Assembly: GCF_028009165.1 (NCBI RefSeq)
Contig: NC_079241.1
Span: 620,001 to 684,000 of the forward strand
Direction: 5' to 3'
Length of the DNA stretch: 64,000 bases
From: Akanthomyces muscarius
Taxonomy: Eukaryota > Ascomycota > Sordariomycetes > Hypocreales > Cordycipitaceae
Shown here in pieces: positions 31,790-43,607 of the stretch. Made by a program: the position numbers and the translations under genes. The first letter of the stretch is position 1. The number at the start of each line of letters is the position of its first letter. Under the pieces are notes generated by a model. That model searched no databases. It was not told the origin of the DNA and saw only the letters and a list, made by a program, of their open reading frames with translations.

Positions 31790-33202
31790 TTAAGCCCTGC
31801 GTTTGAATGCACCCTCGTCATCACTGTCCGAGTTCTCGCGCTTCAGACGCGGCGGTCCGCTCATTTTCAGTTGCGCAATGAATTTGCGAAATCTGTTCAC
31901 ATATGTTGGCGCCGCTTCTATTTGAGCCATTGTGTTGACGGTTCGCTCAAGGTGATGCGTGAACTTTTGCGCACCCTCTGGGATATTCTCTAGCTCGTCC
32001 AGGATGAAGCCGCGATCCACGTCTCCGAGGAAGCGGAGGAAGAGGCTTCGATCCGGGCGTCGGCCCCCAGCGCGGACATCGTTGTGGCGCTTCGCGACAG
32101 AGTCGAGGATGTGAATCAGAGTCTTTGCGGCAGCGTCCTTCTCCACGGCCTTGAGCGGTCGCTTGCCACTCCACATGGCGTAGCGGATGAGGCTAATCAC
32201 GCCTTCGATGTGGCGCGCTGCCCAAGCGACAGAGTGAGTTCCTGGAGGTGTGTTTGGCTCGTCGCTGGAGACTCCCGAGTTGTGTGTGTCAAAGTCTTGG
32301 AGAACCGCATTTATTCGGTGCGTGAGCAGGCGAAACTGCTGAAGAATATCGCTCCCACGCGTCGTCTCTGAGAGGAAGTAGTTGAAGAAGATGTCGTCGT
32401 CGACCAACATGCGGAATACAGTGTAGTCAAGATCCTGGGGCTTCACAATCAGTGGGCCGAGAAATGGGCTGTCGAAGATATCAGGGCGGAAGGAATCCGT
32501 CTCGGTTTGGTATACCGAAGACAAAAGATTCCGTGATTCTTCAATGCGGTGCTTGTCAGCCTGTCTGGGGTCGTAGCAGTCCGGGTCGACGTGTCGGCAG
32601 TGCAGCCCATCGGCCACAATATTCAGGTGGTGTTCGGAGATGGCCTCGAAAGGGTCTCCCATCTCTTTGGGGTAGCCAGCAGAGGTCATGGTAAGAGGCG
32701 CCTCGTGGTTGGCGCGATACAGCGTCTGGTTGACGAGCTGGTCGAGGAGCCAGAGGATGTGACTGCAGGGCTCCTTGTCGTCCTCGCGCGCGCCCTGCGC
32801 ACAGGAGCAGATCATGCGTGCTTCACCGGATGTGGGCGCGCGGATGCGAACGGAGCGGGTCACAACCTCGGACATTTGAAAGGCAAAGGTGTCTCCCACC
32901 TGGCGACAGTGCTGCACGACCATGGCCGGTGGCTCGTTGAACGTATCGCGGACAGTCGACTTTGTCTTTTCCGGGAGTTCGTCCAGGTTGTACACCAGAC
33001 GTGTTGGGGAGCGAACTTGGTCCGATTGCTCGTCGTCGTCGCTCACATAGGAACCGTCGTCAGAGTCCGATTCGCTGTTTGGGGTTCCATAGTCGTCGTG
33101 GCTTGCGTCATTGTAGCTCTCTGCCGTCGGCACAGACAGGCGAAGAGTTGGCGGCATGGTTTCCAGTGTAAGTCTTTTGAGTGGCGCAACCGGAAGCTTC
33201 AT
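31790..33202 (-). CDS. SWIM-type zinc-finger protein
   Basis: Intronless frame of 470 aa. The SWIM motif C-x-C-x11-C-x-H is present at Cys132, Cys134, Cys146 and His148 (ICSCAQ ... PCSHILWLL). The N-terminus has an Asp/Ser-rich acidic stretch (about 36-62). The rest is largely helical and ends in a basic tail (KRENSDSDDEGAFKRRA) that could serve as a nuclear signal. SWIM fingers bind DNA or proteins in diverse nuclear factors, and this fungal protein has no assigned role. The start is the first ATG (33202); a second at 33157 (Met16) is equally possible. The coordinates of the motif are seen directly; the function is not known. Confidence 0.78.
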   Translation of the reverse strand: MKLPVAPLKRLTLETMPPTLRLSVPTAESYNDASHDDYGTPNSESDSDDGSYVSDDDEQSDQVRSPTRLVYNLDELPEKTKSTVRDTFNEPPAMVVQHCRQVGDTFAFQMSEVVTRSVRIRAPTSGEARMICSCAQGAREDDKEPCSHILWLLDQLVNQTLYRANHEAPLTMTSAGYPKEMGDPFEAISEHHLNIVADGLHCRHVDPDCYDPRQADKHRIEESRNLLSSVYQTETDSFRPDIFDSPFLGPLIVKPQDLDYTVFRMLVDDDIFFNYFLSETTRGSDILQQFRLLTHRINAVLQDFDTHNSGVSSDEPNTPPGTHSVAWAARHIEGVISLIRYAMWSGKRPLKAVEKDAAAKTLIHILDSVAKRHNDVRAGGRRPDRSLFLRFLGDVDRGFILDELENIPEGAQKFTHHLERTVNTMAQIEAAPTYVNRFRKFIAQLKMSGPPRLKRENSDSDDEGAFKRRA

Positions 33203-35794
33203 TTATAGAAGGTCAAACACCGGATTAAGTCTCTGTCCCTCGCCAAAGTGGCAAAGAAGGTGCAGAGCAAAAAACGGGAGTGTGATGGGGGCCGAGGGGA
33301 CAAACTATGTCAAAGTCGGGGATTGGGGGCGTTGTAATAAGTTGTTTGTCTCTAGTTTGGAAAAGTGAGCTGAAAGGACAAACTGCAGGACAATGTGCAG
33401 CTAGGCCAAGGTAAAGAGGCTAGTGAGAAAGGATGTCGTGTGTGATGGATCAATCACTGGAAGAGGTAGGCATCAATCGCCTTTAATAGATAGTCGCCCA
33501 AAAATTGTTGGTTCGTCGGCTCCAAGGTGAAGGCGGCAAAGGCAGTAGCGGCCCCCCTCCCCATCCCAAGATGGTGTGGGATCCATCTAACCAAAGTTGG
33601 GCGAACTGTGATGCAGGCGTTTAACCCATCCAAGAGCTGATCGCCTTGAGAAAGGGCATAGCTTCCTACAGGGGCGCAAACAAGCGGTCCTCTCCAACAA
33701 AGGCGCCAGCAGGGGGGAGTGGGCGTGGTGGGTTCTCGCGCCCACGATGGCGCCGGACGCTCCATATCACAGGCTGGGCGGATAGGCTGAACCAGGGCCT
33801 CGCGAGCATGTACTACGTGCATACACCGCCAGTGCGGAGGATACATCTGGAAGAGAACAAAGGGTGACGCTAAAAAAAGACCAAACGTTAGATCAGCATG
33901 GGTGCCCATGGCCGCCTTGCGCTAAAAGGGCTCGGAAGCGTTGGCATTGGAAATGGGCTGCATCCACGGTCTCTCACGAGAATGGCTGCAAGTAAACCGC
34001 CATGCCGGGACCTATGGCCGGGCCCACCAAAGAAAGACAAAGCCATTGCTGCAGCTCTCTGTATCCCACGGTGACTTTGACACCTGGCCTGCAGGAGAAG
34101 CTGGCGCCCCCCCTCCCCAACACTGTCGCCTTGGCTGACGCTGGCCTCGAAAGACGGTCGCCCCTGACGAGGCGATGCCTACACGAAACCAACCATACGA
34201 TGTCATCTCAGTGCCCGAAACGATGGATTCGACCAGCACTGCCCTCCTAGAGGCTGTGCAGGGCAGTTACAGGACCCTTTGGCGAGAATGACTTACTCGA
34301 GAAGAAAAATCTACAAGCCCGATGACGACAAGCCCAAAGAGGAGAGACGGCGGTAACAGAGGTCTCCCAGCTGATCAGTGAAAGCTGGGGACGTTGGGGA
34401 CGACGCGCCGCACTAACACGGAGTTCGGTGCTCCAACGAGTGCGGGCGTTTCCTTCTGGCTGCGGGTTGGTGGATTCGAGGGTTCTTGGACATGCCCCCC
34501 CGGTCCCGAACGATGCCCTGGGCGCTAATTGGTGAGCTTCTACTGGTAGTTATTCCACCGATTTCGTGCCCTCTTCGGCGCCTGCTTGCATGTAGCTGTC
34601 TCTCAGACCGGGCCAACTGAGGTCTCAAGCTGCGGCTGAATGAGGAATAGACACGAGAGTGAAGGGAGGGGAAAAATAGCATTTGTGACCCTTGCACAAA
34701 AATGCCAAGCCAACTGTGATGGTGTTAGTCGCTGGCACAATGTACATGTGTACATGAGTTCCCAGCACGGGGGGGCAAGACGGCAAAGCTCTACCCATCC
34801 TTTTCACCAGGCTTTTCCAATAATAGTCACAGCCAGTAAAACGGGTTCAAAATAATGAAGTTTGGTAGCCTGATGGTCAGGGAGGGGATCATGCACGCCT
34901 ACGTTTGGTCGCAATCCCTTCTTTCTCCTGCAGCCTGCTCCCACCGAGAGGGCGACATCAGACAAGGCAAATAGGGCTTCTGCGCTTCGCCTCAGAACCT
35001 AACGCAAGGTACGCATTTACTATTTTTGGCATCACCATTACTCCAGAGCATGGAAGGAAGAAGTAGCAGAAGAAGAAGAGAAGAATAATGTGCATGACGG
35101 ACAATGCATGCGGTGTGATGCTAGCACTCAAACTGCAAGCTAGCCACGATGCTGTCGTGTTTAGTAACACTCCACCACGACGATCAAAGACGCAGTGAAC
35201 ATCACACCACAAGAACCGATGCATCGTGTGAACCGTAGCCTTTCCATTGTGTCTTGTAGCGTTCACCCCGAAATGCCCCCCCTACCCCAATGCCGATGGC
35301 CAAGGTGAGCAAGAAACAGATGCATGTAAGCGCCGGCGCTTGGACTGCCTCGAGCTGAGTTGGGCCCTATCAGCGACCGAGTAGGAACCCCCTCCCCCCA
35401 TCTGCCTATTTGGAGCCAGCTTGCCAGCCTACTGCGGATTTGCTAAATATACACGGCCAACTTGCTAACCGCCCGGGCAGAAGTGGAATACCCTCTGTCT
35501 CTGTCTCTCTTTCAAAAATAGGCAAGGCGGTTACGATTTCTACATTTAGAAACCAAACGTTTTTTTTTCTTCTATTTTGTATCTAGCCATCTCGATTGAG
35601 CACGGTTCACCAAACGTCGGCTCGCCCCGTCCCCCTTTCCTATTGTAGGAGGTTTCTCAAGCCTTTGCAGCCCGGCCCGTTCTGCGGCCAGGTGGGCTCT
35701 TCTCTCTACACTGCCCACGACGGGCCGCGAGAACGGGCCGCTGGCCGCCTCCCACTAGGCCACCTCTTTGCGAGGCCAGTCTGAACCGTGGGCG

Positions 35795-35813
35795 TTTTTT
35801 TTTTTTTTTTTTT
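35795..35813 (+). repeat. T19 homopolymer
   Basis: A run of 19 T residues within a pyrimidine-rich tract of the gene-poor interval. Confidence 0.9.
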
Positions 35814-36137
35814 CTTCTCTGTTATGCTCGCCTCTCAAGCTCGGCTCTTTTCTCCTTCTTCTCGCCTCTTCCGCGTGTGGCTGCGGTTCAGCCAGCGTGG
35901 TGGTGGGGAATAGCCGTTGGGCGCAACCAAACTCCGATAGCCGAGCTTGTGGTCATCTTTTCGTCCGGGCCGCCCGTCGTGAGGCCTGATGAGCTTATTC
36001 TACCTGGCTGCCAGAGCAGGTCGCACGGCTTGACCGACGCTCGTTGCCACGAGGCATTCTTGAGTCTAGCTGCGATGATGCGTGGTTCTCAATCGTGGTA
36101 TTTGCAAGGAGATTGGACAGGGGAGCGCGTGTATGCC

Positions 36138-36600
36138 TCGATCGACCCATTTATGCTGGCCTCATCTCTGATGGAGAACCGCACGGGTGAGTTGGTCATT
36201 TCGCCATCACACTGCTGGGTTGGCCTGCGTGGTCTGCGTCGATTGAGCCGTGCATGCTGGCCTTGTCTCTGAATGAGGGCGCCGAACGGATGAGCTAGTC
36301 ATTCCTCCGTCACCCTCGGTACACCGCTGGTCAGTGATTAGCAGGCCTACGTGGTCTCCCTCAGCCAAGCAGTCCATCATGAATTCTGTCTCTTACTCGG
36401 GTGCCGATCAATCGAAGCTAGCAAGCCCACAGTCAAGGCAAATTAGGCTTTCAGCCGTTGGCCAGCGTCGTCTGCCTTCGATCAAGCCGTCAATGATGGC
36501 GTTGTCATCGTCAGAGCAGCCGATGCAAGTTCAACACCGCGCAGCAAGCACACCGCTGTTCAATGTTGGCCGGTGTGGCCTCATTTCTCCTGTCAGTTCG
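36138..36600. repeat. Degenerate ~100-120-bp tandem repeat, about four units
   Basis: Related units begin near 36138 (tcgatcgaccc...atgctggcctc), 36239 (tcgattgagccgtgcatgctgg), 36359 (ccctcagccaagcagtccatc) and 36478 (tcgatcaagccgtcaatgatgg). Each also shares a later block resembling acaccgctg..tca and a closing gttggc/gcaggcct..cgtggtctgc. Units have drifted considerably. Open frames across them are broken, so this looks like an old minisatellite rather than a coding repeat. Confidence 0.6.
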
Positions 36601-37572
36601 CAACGCGAGGCAGATTTCTGCCTGTCGAGGCCACGCAGCTCTACTCGTTGGGCAGAGCAAACGAACCGCCGGAACTGTCGTCATTGGTATCAGACACCGG
36701 CCGTTTGTCTTGTTCTGGTAGAAACGTGACCCCCAAAAATTAAAATCAGAGTTTGGGGTCCGCCGGGAACGCCGTCAAGCGCTACGGAGCTTAATCTCTC
36801 GTCATGGTTGGATATTTTGAGCTTTGGCAGCTCTAGCGCTCAAGGTAGGTTCAAGTGCTACCGATGCCTTTGCGCCCATTATCGAGCATGTCCATGTCAT
36901 TGACATGTTAAGCTACAACTACTCTACACTGACCCGAGGCTGGTGAGTGGTGGTCCCGCCAGAGGCAAGCATCCATGACGCCCATTTGTGTTGGGCTCCT
37001 CGGTCCCAGCTAGATATACTACACTGAAATGTACATTTCTACGTGTCGCCGGGCCAAGAGTTGACTTGAACGTTGGGTAGCTCGCAAACGAAGTGTATTC
37101 ATTCAGCGTATTCTAGGAAACAATCTCATCGTCGCACAACCAATTGAAAGGAGCGGAGACACCAGTGTCAAAGGAAGGTTCAAAAAGCAAGTCAAGGAAA
37201 ATGACAGAAATGAAGGAGAGAGGAAAAAGAACAACTTGGGCTGCTTGGTAATAAACAATAATATAATAAATGGCAACCCTATGCATGTTCATGGTGACTG
37301 GATCGTTTCGTCACAATAATAGCACAAGTAGCCAGACCCTCCTAAAATTCCTATAGTGTAACAGGGTTCCATTCCGCCACTTCGTCTTGGGATTAAAGAA
37401 ATGTTGAGTAATTCGTCGTTGCCGTCAAGATTATGTGTTGGTTTGGTCGGCGTTTTAGGCAATCTCAGCTCTTGTATGCCTCGAGGCACCAGTCGATATG
37501 TCGTCGTCGGTATTTGGGGGGCCAGAAATCGGCAATGGCATGTCGAGCTGGCGAGGCAGGGGTTTACATTCA

Positions 37573-37794
37573 CGCGTGCGCCGCGATGGGGCGGCGCATG
37601 TTCTCTACAAAGCGAACGGCGCGTGGGCTGATGGACCCGGGCTGGGTTGGCTCGGACGCCGGAGACACGCTTCGCAGGATGGTTTTGGGATCCGACGAAG
37701 TAGTCCTGGGGGTTGTCTTGGGAGACGGGGTAGACCGGCCTGCAGATGAGGAAGTTTTCTTCTCTCGCAGACCATCAACAGACCGGTCAAATTG
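37573..37794 (-). other. In-frame 3' extension of SF3b14 behind the stop codon
   Basis: Directly after the SF3b14 TGA the same frame continues for 74 codons, rich in Ser, Thr and Pro with several S-P/T-P sites, ending at a TGA (37572-37570). A 66-nt GT-AG segment (37805-37740) covers the first stop and is in frame, so splicing it out would fuse the extension to the SF3b14 body. Read-through of the TGA-C context is the other route. It may equally be ordinary 3' UTR. Confidence 0.3.
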
Positions 37795-38534
37795 TCAATC
37801 GATACCGTGCTGCTTCTTGAGCCTCGCTAACGATTCGCGGCGTGCCTCCAGGTCCTCTTTTGACTTGGCCATCTTGTCTGGCTGGTGGTATAGTACTGGG
37901 GGGGATGTTAGCGGAGCGCTTCGAGGGCGATGATGCAGTGCAGACGGGTGGGGATGGAGCGCGGGCAAGGAAAGTCGTCGGGTGGTGGCTTCGTACCAAC
38001 TAGATAGCGGTTCTGAAAGTTGAAGCCGTTGAGCTTGTCGCAGGCTTGCTTGGCATCAATGACATCCTCATAAACCACAAAAGCAGTTCCTTTGGTCGCG
38101 TTGGCGATGCCCTGTCGGACCTGGCGAATGGGACCGAATTTTCCAAAGAGATCGAAGAGCTCTTCCGGCGTTACGTTGTAGCTGTTGAGATTTTCATGTT
38201 AGCATGGCTTCCCGAATCGTCGTGGTCGCAAGATGGAGCAGCATGGCAGGGACAGAAAAATATCGCGGGCGGAAAAAAAATGTACCTCAGGTTCTTGACG
38301 AACAGAGCTCTATAAAACAGTTAGCAACAGCTGAGAGAAGCGTCGTTGATGCCATCGTTGGTCGCCTGGTGTCGGGCGACGTCCCGCAGGCAGACACACT
38401 CGGGCGCAGGGGCCAGGCCGGTGGTGAGAAACCAGGCAGGACGCGGCGGGCGATAGACGGCAGACGACGGGCGAGGCGCGCGGAGAGACTGACCGATTGA
38501 CTTCAGGGGCAAGTTTCCCACCGCGACTACTCAT
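37795..38534 (-). CDS. sf3b6: SF3b14/p14 (Sf3b6), branch-site RRM subunit of SF3b
   Basis: Predicted 116 aa from four exons: 38534-38494, 38309-38286, 38181-37997 and 37895-37795. Exon 2 is a 24-nt microexon encoding most of ALFVKNL. The product begins [14 protein letters not shown] and contains an RRM with RNP2 (LFVKNL) and RNP1 ([10 protein letters not shown]), a C-terminal helix and the usual end KKQHGID. In the U2 snRNP this protein binds SF3B1 and contacts the branch adenosine. Length and sequence match the family closely. The frame stays open for 74 codons past the TGA (37797-37795) to a second stop at 37572-37570; see findings. It is divergent from the MBD4-like gene. Confidence 0.95.
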
Positions 38535-39701
38535 CTCTTGGATGATTTTCGGAGGGCGACGAAGGGGGGGATCGTGGAATCGGGACGGGCTCCGATGGAG
38601 AAATGCGTAGATGGATTTGATGATGGGAGGCGCAGAGGCGGCGGACGCTGGGCAGAGGCGGGTGAGGGAGCGTTGTTGTCACGTGACGCGTCAGAGATAG
38701 AGCACGTTTCTCCAGCGATTTTTGGACGGGGGAGTCTCTGGGGGCGACTTGTTCTGCCAGCGGGTGCCACAGCAGTCTCAAGCCAAGCAAACCCGGTTTA
38801 GCGGCTTATTTCCAGCGGTCCCAAGTGGCTTCGGCGGGTTGGCTCCAGTTCTTTCTCTTCTATCAGCGGCTGGCCTTCGGCGTGGCGTGCTTTTTTTCGG
38901 CGCTGACGGAGAGCCAAAAGGTGTCTGGTAGGCACGAGACCGGAAGCTGTGGGCCGTGGGCAAGCAATGGTGCTGGCTGGTAAATTTAGAGGTCGTTGGA
39001 AGACTCGCTGTCTTTGATGCTGGCCTTGATTAAATGGGGCGTTATCACAGCAGTTGGTGCAGAAAAATTCCAATCGTAACGGTGAATAACTAGACAGAAA
39101 ACAAGAGTATGAATCAGGCCGGGCCGGACAATAAATATATAGTAACCTTGCTGCCAATCTGAATCAATCGGGTGACAGCCGTGACATAACATGCTGCCGC
39201 CTGTATCACAGCCACGCAATCCGTCGTGCGTGCTGTGCGTAGTGTGGCCCAAGCACCTGAGGCGCAGCGGAGATGCCTAACAGTTTGTGGTACAAGGTTT
39301 GCGCTGGCCCAGTTAGTGTTTCCGAAGGTAATCCGTAGCAGCTTGGCCCATTGCCGAGCTTCCCGTTCAACACGCGGCGACCGACCTGCCCCGAGATAAC
39401 GACATCCACTCGCTGCACGGCAAACAAACTCGAGAAGCCAATCGCCTGTTGCTATCAATATCGCTACCGTGACTTGTCAATGGCATTCACTTGCCCATTC
39501 CCTGCCCACATGATGCGTCTGCTGCCGTGAATGAAAAGGTGAGCTCCAAGTGAGCTCCAAGTGAGCTTGACCTGATCGGCCAACCCGCCATCGTCGACTT
39601 TGCCTCCATGGGTTCATCATCACCAACGCCGTGAAGCCTTTCACAGTGTTCTTCCGTATCACCAGCCAGACCCGGAATATCCCCAGAAATTTGATGCAGC
39701 C
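38535..39701. promoter_or_regulatory. Divergent intergenic region, SF3b14 and MBD4-like gene
   Basis: 1.17 kb between two divergent starts. It contains a palindromic CACGTG (within cacgtgacgcgtc near 38679) and a short tandem gtgagctccaa repeat at about 39540-39567. No gene seen. Confidence 0.4.
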
Positions 39702-41066
39702 ATGGCGCCGCGCTTTGGGGACCGGATTCTCCAAGTCTTTGACGTGCCTCCGGACGCCTACGAGTTCCTGGTCAGCATCTTAGAGAACCGCACGGCGTCT
39801 CCGGACGACCTAAAGCTCATCTTTAACGAAAGCTTGGTTGCCGGCGCCGAGGCATGGTATCATGAGCTTCACCACGCCTTGCAACGCAGCAGCAGCATTC
39901 CATCGCCATCACCTGCGGAGAGTGGCAATCCATCCGAGAAGCCATGGGCGGCCACGGATCGTCTCATCGAAAAGGTTAAATCTCTCGCCAGAGAAGCTAC
40001 CTCTGGCTTGCTACAGGGCCCTCGGGCGGTCGAGAGCCAAAAGAAGAACAAGGTTACCACGGCCGCCAAACGCACAGCCGATGCTGCATCGTCGCACTAC
40101 TGGTGTCAAGGGGGCGATAGTGACGACGTGTTCACCCCAACAAAAAGATCCCGACTTGCAGGCTTGCCGAGTACTTCCATCTCGCGGCTAAACGTCAACG
40201 CTCCCAGTCTTCGCCCTTTTTGCTTTAACCCAGAGGAGCTTGGCGAGTCACAGCTTTCAAGCGTGCACACCAATGTCGGCACATCACCCTACTTTACCAC
40301 GCCAACAAGAACCCCGCGGCCTGTCGTTTCACGTCCCAGTCCCGGAACGGTATCCTGTATCCCTTTCCCTCCTCTGAGCGCGGAGTCATTCGGTATCATC
40401 CAAGAGCAAGTGGCCCATGAGCCTTTCTGGCTTCTCATTGTGGTGACGTTTCTCATAAAGACCAAGGGTGAACATGCTATCCCGACCTTTCTACGAGTCA
40501 AAGAACGTTTCCCAGCGCCGTGTGATGTCGCCAATCCGGACAATGCCATGGAAATTCTCGACATGATTAAGCACCTGGGCCTTTGCCAGAACCGACTGGG
40601 GTTTATGCAGAAATATGCTCAGTACTTCATGTTCGATCCACCTCGCCCAGGAATCCGCCATCGCGTGAGCAAGTACGACACGCGCGAAGTTGGCCAAGCC
40701 TTGAAGAAGCAAGCCGATGCCCACGCTGAGGATGTCACTGACGGCTGGGAGATTGGGCACATGACGCAGGGCCCTTATGCGATTGACAGCTGGCGCATCT
40801 TTTGCAGGGACGTGCTCCTGGGCAGGGCTAGGGACTGGAACGGCAAGGGCGCCAAGGGAGAGTTCCAGCCAGAGTGGATGAGGGTCTTGCCGGCGGATAA
40901 GGAGCTTCGAGCCTATCTACGATGGATGTGGATGCGTGAGGGCTGGGAGTGGGATCCGGCGACGGGGGAGAGGACGGTGCTGCGGGAGGAGATGCGCCAG
41001 GCCGTGGAAGGGGGCCGCGTCGAGTATGACATTTATGGAGGGCTGCAGATTGTGGGCGAGCAGTGA
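39702..41066 (+). CDS. MBD4-like HhH-GPD DNA glycosylase
   Basis: Predicted 454 aa in one exon; the ATG at 39702 is the first in frame. The N-terminal about 225 residues look disordered and contain basic patches (TPTKRSR), and no methyl-CpG-binding domain is visible. The C-terminal domain begins near residue 227. It contains HEPFWLLIVVTFLIKTKG, a helix-hairpin-helix region and GPYAIDSWRIFCRD, where Asp362 aligns with the catalytic Asp of vertebrate MBD4 (its context is YGNDSYRIFC). The following LRAYLRWMWMREGWEW matches the C-terminal helix. MBD4 removes T or U mispaired with G, products of 5-methylcytosine or cytosine deamination, in nuclear base-excision repair. Substrate specificity here is inferred from family. 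The canonical hairpin Gly-rich turn (LPGxG) is degenerate (MTQGP). Confidence 0.85.
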   Translation: MAPRFGDRILQVFDVPPDAYEFLVSILENRTASPDDLKLIFNESLVAGAEAWYHELHHALQRSSSIPSPSPAESGNPSEKPWAATDRLIEKVKSLAREATSGLLQGPRAVESQKKNKVTTAAKRTADAASSHYWCQGGDSDDVFTPTKRSRLAGLPSTSISRLNVNAPSLRPFCFNPEELGESQLSSVHTNVGTSPYFTTPTRTPRPVVSRPSPGTVSCIPFPPLSAESFGIIQEQVAHEPFWLLIVVTFLIKTKGEHAIPTFLRVKERFPAPCDVANPDNAMEILDMIKHLGLCQNRLGFMQKYAQYFMFDPPRPGIRHRVSKYDTREVGQALKKQADAHAEDVTDGWEIGHMTQGPYAIDSWRIFCRDVLLGRARDWNGKGAKGEFQPEWMRVLPADKELRAYLRWMWMREGWEWDPATGERTVLREEMRQAVEGGRVEYDIYGGLQIVGEQ

Positions 41067-42368
41067 GCGCAGGAAGCACTGGGAGTTGCTATCAGGACAT
41101 GGGATACCCATTAGAAGGAGAAGAGACACAGACACGCTGCCGCCTGGTTTGCGCATTGAAATGGTTGGTTTTGCTTGCGGAGATGGTGTAATCGAATAGC
41201 TAGCCGGAGTACGTGGCAACAACACTTGCCGAGTTAGAAGAAATGGCTTTTTCCAACCAATCCATCTGAATTATGAACAGAGTAGAGTGAGTTCAGTGGC
41301 CCGGTAGGAGCCAACGAGTAGACAAAGGATCAAATCCAACTCGCAATCCCAAACTCAAACCCGAATAGATATAAGCCACATCTGTTGAAGTCGGCACCAT
41401 CAGCTAGATGCAGGCTGGGAGAGGACAACCTGTACTCGAAGACTGGAATGGAAGGTGGTGGCGCCTCCAGCTTCACTTGTGGTGCAACAGCGCGTGACCT
41501 AGCTGTTGGCATAATAAGCCACTGGGGTGATGAGTGCCGTGAGATGCAGTGAGCTTTAGTGGGGGGGGGAAGCGCTAAGCCGGTGGTAGCAGGTGCCTGC
41601 GAAGCGAGACGACAACACACCACGCGCGCCTCTGTGCCTGGAGTCTTGGGTTAGCTTTACAGGGCACTTTTAGCCTCGGCCGCCACTGAAAGAGAGCCCT
41701 AAAACCCCAAAGCCTGGTGGGGGTGGGCTTTTTGCGGCGCTCGGCTTGTGCCATGACAGGACCAAGGTTGGACCTGCCGTGTGTCAGAGCAAAGTACCCC
41801 TCCACACAAATCTTGCGGCAAAGTGACTTTTGCAACCACATCGTAGAAAGGACACAGTTGCTATGTTGAGGTCATAGCTCGGCCTGGCACATCAAGATCC
41901 CTCACGATTTCAAGCCCATCAACGACCAGCCACAAATGTTTGATTTCCTGGAGGCTCAAACCTGAGCTCTGCCAAAATTTATTCAGCTGTGCTATTTTCA
42001 ATTTCTTCTATAAAAAATAAAAAGAATTCACATCCTGACGACACGCGCGCATCTCCTCGCAGCTCCTACTACCCCAGCCTCCCTTTTACATCGCCGCCCC
42101 CGGTGCTCTTACTGCTCTGACGGCCTGTGCCCGCTCCGCTCCCCGCCCTTTTCGGCCTAGGTAGGTAGGCAAGGCCCAGTAGTGGACAGCTGGTCTGAAC
42201 ACCGTTCCCCGACAGACCACCACACGCCGCCTCCGATTTCCATCTCTCGACAAGTCTGTCAATTCGTCGACCCTTTTTCTCTCGCAACTTCCCATCACCG
42301 CCTGGAGCGCGCGCAATCTGCCCGACAACGAAACTACGACTTGCTCTCCTCCGAACCTCCCCCCAATC
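41067..42368. other. Intergenic, upstream of erv29
   Basis: 1.3 kb with no supported gene. The right end (about 42040-42368) is C/T-rich on the plus strand and fits the promoter and leader of erv29. Confidence 0.5.

Positions 42369-43607
<1,239 letters not shown>

Larger units (their letters stand above)
33203..37572. other. Gene-poor 4.4-kb interval
   Basis: Between the SWIM gene start and the SF3b14 region I find no supported gene. It contains a T19 run at 35795, a degenerate tandem repeat at 36138-36600 and CT-rich tracts near 35490-35520. Open frames are at most about 150 codons and lack motifs. Lineage-specific noncoding RNA cannot be excluded. Confidence 0.5.
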
